Assembly (NCBI GenBank): GCA_964431545.1
Contig: CAYSLC010000276.1
Location: 1-6,336, forward strand
Source: CAYSLC01 sp964431545
Lineage (GTDB): Bacteria > Desulfobacterota > Desulfobacteria > Desulfobacterales > JAABSP01
Length of the DNA stretch: 6,336 nt
Direction: 5' to 3'
Below, piece after piece: positions 5,586 to 6,336 of the stretch. Within the stretch, counting starts at the first letter, position 1; every line of letters starts with the position of its first letter. The position numbers and the translations under genes were made by a program. Under the pieces are notes generated by a model. That model did not search any database. It was not told the origin of the DNA and saw only the letters and a program-made list of their open reading frames with translations.

Positions 5586-6336
5586 ATGTCCGACGCCCCG
5601 AAAATATTGATCGTCGACGATGATCCGACCGTGCTCCTCGGCATTCGCGAATTCTTCGTCGCCGGCGGCTACTTCGTGGAATCCCATCTCTCCGGCGGGG
5701 AGGCCCTGGAGGCCTTCGACGCCGTGGACTTCGACGCGGTGATCCTCGACATCGTGATGCCGGAGATGGGCGGGTACCAGCTCATGGCCCGGCTCCAGGA
5801 CCGCCGGCCGGACGTCCCCGTGGTGGTGATCACCGGGTATGCCACCATCGACGCTACCCTGGAGGCGCTCCGGAAAAGGGCCTACGATTTTTTGGTCAAG
5901 CCCCTCGATTTCGGGCGGCTCGGCCGCATCGTGGACCGGGCGGTCCGGTACCGGAATCTGGCCCGGGAGCGGGACCGGGCGATCCGGGATCTCCGGGCGA
6001 GCGAGGCGCGGCTGCGGACCCTCTTCGACGAGGCCCCGGACGCCATCCTCATCGCCGATCCCGAGACCGGAACCCTGGCCGACGCCAACGCCGCCGCCGC
6101 CCATCTGTTCGGCATGCCCCGGGAGGAGATCATCGGCATGCACCAGTCCGAACTCCATCCCCAGGAGGCGGGGGAGGTCTTCAGGACCCGATTCCGGGCC
6201 CATATGGATCAAGTGATGCACGGCCGCGACGTCGATCCCGTGGAGATCCCCATCCTTCGGCGCGGCGGGGAACGGCGGCAAGTGGAGATCATGGCCAGGC
6301 CGGTCCATATCAAGGACCGCCCCTATGTCCAGGGGA
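5586..6336 (+). CDS. Response-regulator receiver-PAS protein, 3'-truncated by window edge
   Basis: 250 codons are visible and no stop is reached. Residues 6-118 form a CheY-like receiver domain. It has the acidic pocket D11/D12, the phosphoacceptor D55 in ILDIVMPEMGG, the switch Thr T83 in VITGYAT, and K105 in FLVKP. A charged, probably helical linker (about 119-145, rich in Arg and Glu) leads into a PAS domain (about 140-250; LFDEAPDAILIADPETG, then DANAAAAHLFG and EEIIG). A PAS after a receiver usually precedes a histidine kinase, a GGDEF/EAL output or another PAS. The output is beyond the window, so the protein cannot be named further. It should be cytosolic, since no membrane segment is seen. 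The ATG at 5586 begins right before the first receiver strand, with only a weak CAGG before it. No closer in-frame alternative was found. It is divergent from the acyl-CoA synthetase, so a regulatory link to that gene is possible but unproven. Confidence 0.85.
   Translation, partial: MSDAPKILIVDDDPTVLLGIREFFVAGGYFVESHLSGGEALEAFDAVDFDAVILDIVMPEMGGYQLMARLQDRRPDVPVVVITGYATIDATLEALRKRAYDFLVKPLDFGRLGRIVDRAVRYRNLARERDRAIRDLRASEARLRTLFDEAPDAILIADPETGTLADANAAAAHLFGMPREEIIGMHQSELHPQEAGEVFRTRFRAHMDQVMHGRDVDPVEIPILRRGGERRQVEIMARPVHIKDRPYVQG

Noticed and set aside
2069..5623. A very long open frame on the plus strand (about 1,180 codons)
   Set aside because: It crosses out of frame through ugd and antisense to the acyl-CoA synthetase. 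Its translation is low-complexity (rich in Arg, Gly, Pro, Asp) with no family motif, which is the usual shadow of GC-biased third positions.
5393..6308. Minus-strand open frames over the receiver-PAS gene
   Set aside because: The plus strand encodes a clear receiver and PAS with all key residues. The minus-strand frames are shadows without motifs.

Overview
The window is GC-rich (about two-thirds G+C by eye) bacterial chromosome with tightly packed genes. The codon bias, the Smr-type small protein, the one-piece ADP-forming acyl-CoA synthetase and the receiver-PAS protein together resemble Desulfobacterota (former Deltaproteobacteria). That placement is an inference from gene style, not from a marker gene. 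I see no mobile element, CRISPR array, tRNA or rRNA.

Layout: (1) 1-714 (+), the 3'-terminal part of a UbiA-family membrane prenyltransferase. (2) 707-1315 (-), PlsY, the acyl-phosphate:glycerol-3-phosphate acyltransferase, convergent with (1) and overlapping it by 8 bp. (3) 1316-1500, a 185-bp divergent control region unusually rich in symmetry: a bulged hairpin in the plsY leader, a TATATC/GATATA palindrome between the likely divergent promoters, a perfect 12-bp direct repeat, and two overlapping hairpins in the leader of the next gene. The second of these covers that gene's Shine-Dalgarno sequence. (4) 1501-1815 (+), a stand-alone Smr domain protein. (5) 1812-3191 (+), a UDP-glucose 6-dehydrogenase-like enzyme, coupled to smr by an ATGA overlap. 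(6) 3188-5308 (-), a single-chain NDP-forming acyl-CoA synthetase, convergent with (5), the two stop codons sharing one CTAG. (7) 5309-5585, a divergent intergenic region with a good promoter for (6) and inverted repeats in front of (8). (8) 5586-6336 (+), a receiver-PAS signalling protein cut off by the window end.

Functionally this is housekeeping envelope and carbon metabolism: isoprenoid attachment (UbiA-like), the first committed step of phospholipid synthesis (PlsY), UDP-glucuronate supply for surface polysaccharide (Ugd), and energy-conserving acyl-CoA/carboxylate interconversion (acyl-CoA synthetase). The Smr protein and the receiver-PAS protein add a nucleic-acid function and a sensor. 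No defence or exotic multi-gene system is evident. The part least explained by known gene families is the structured control region at 1316-1500.
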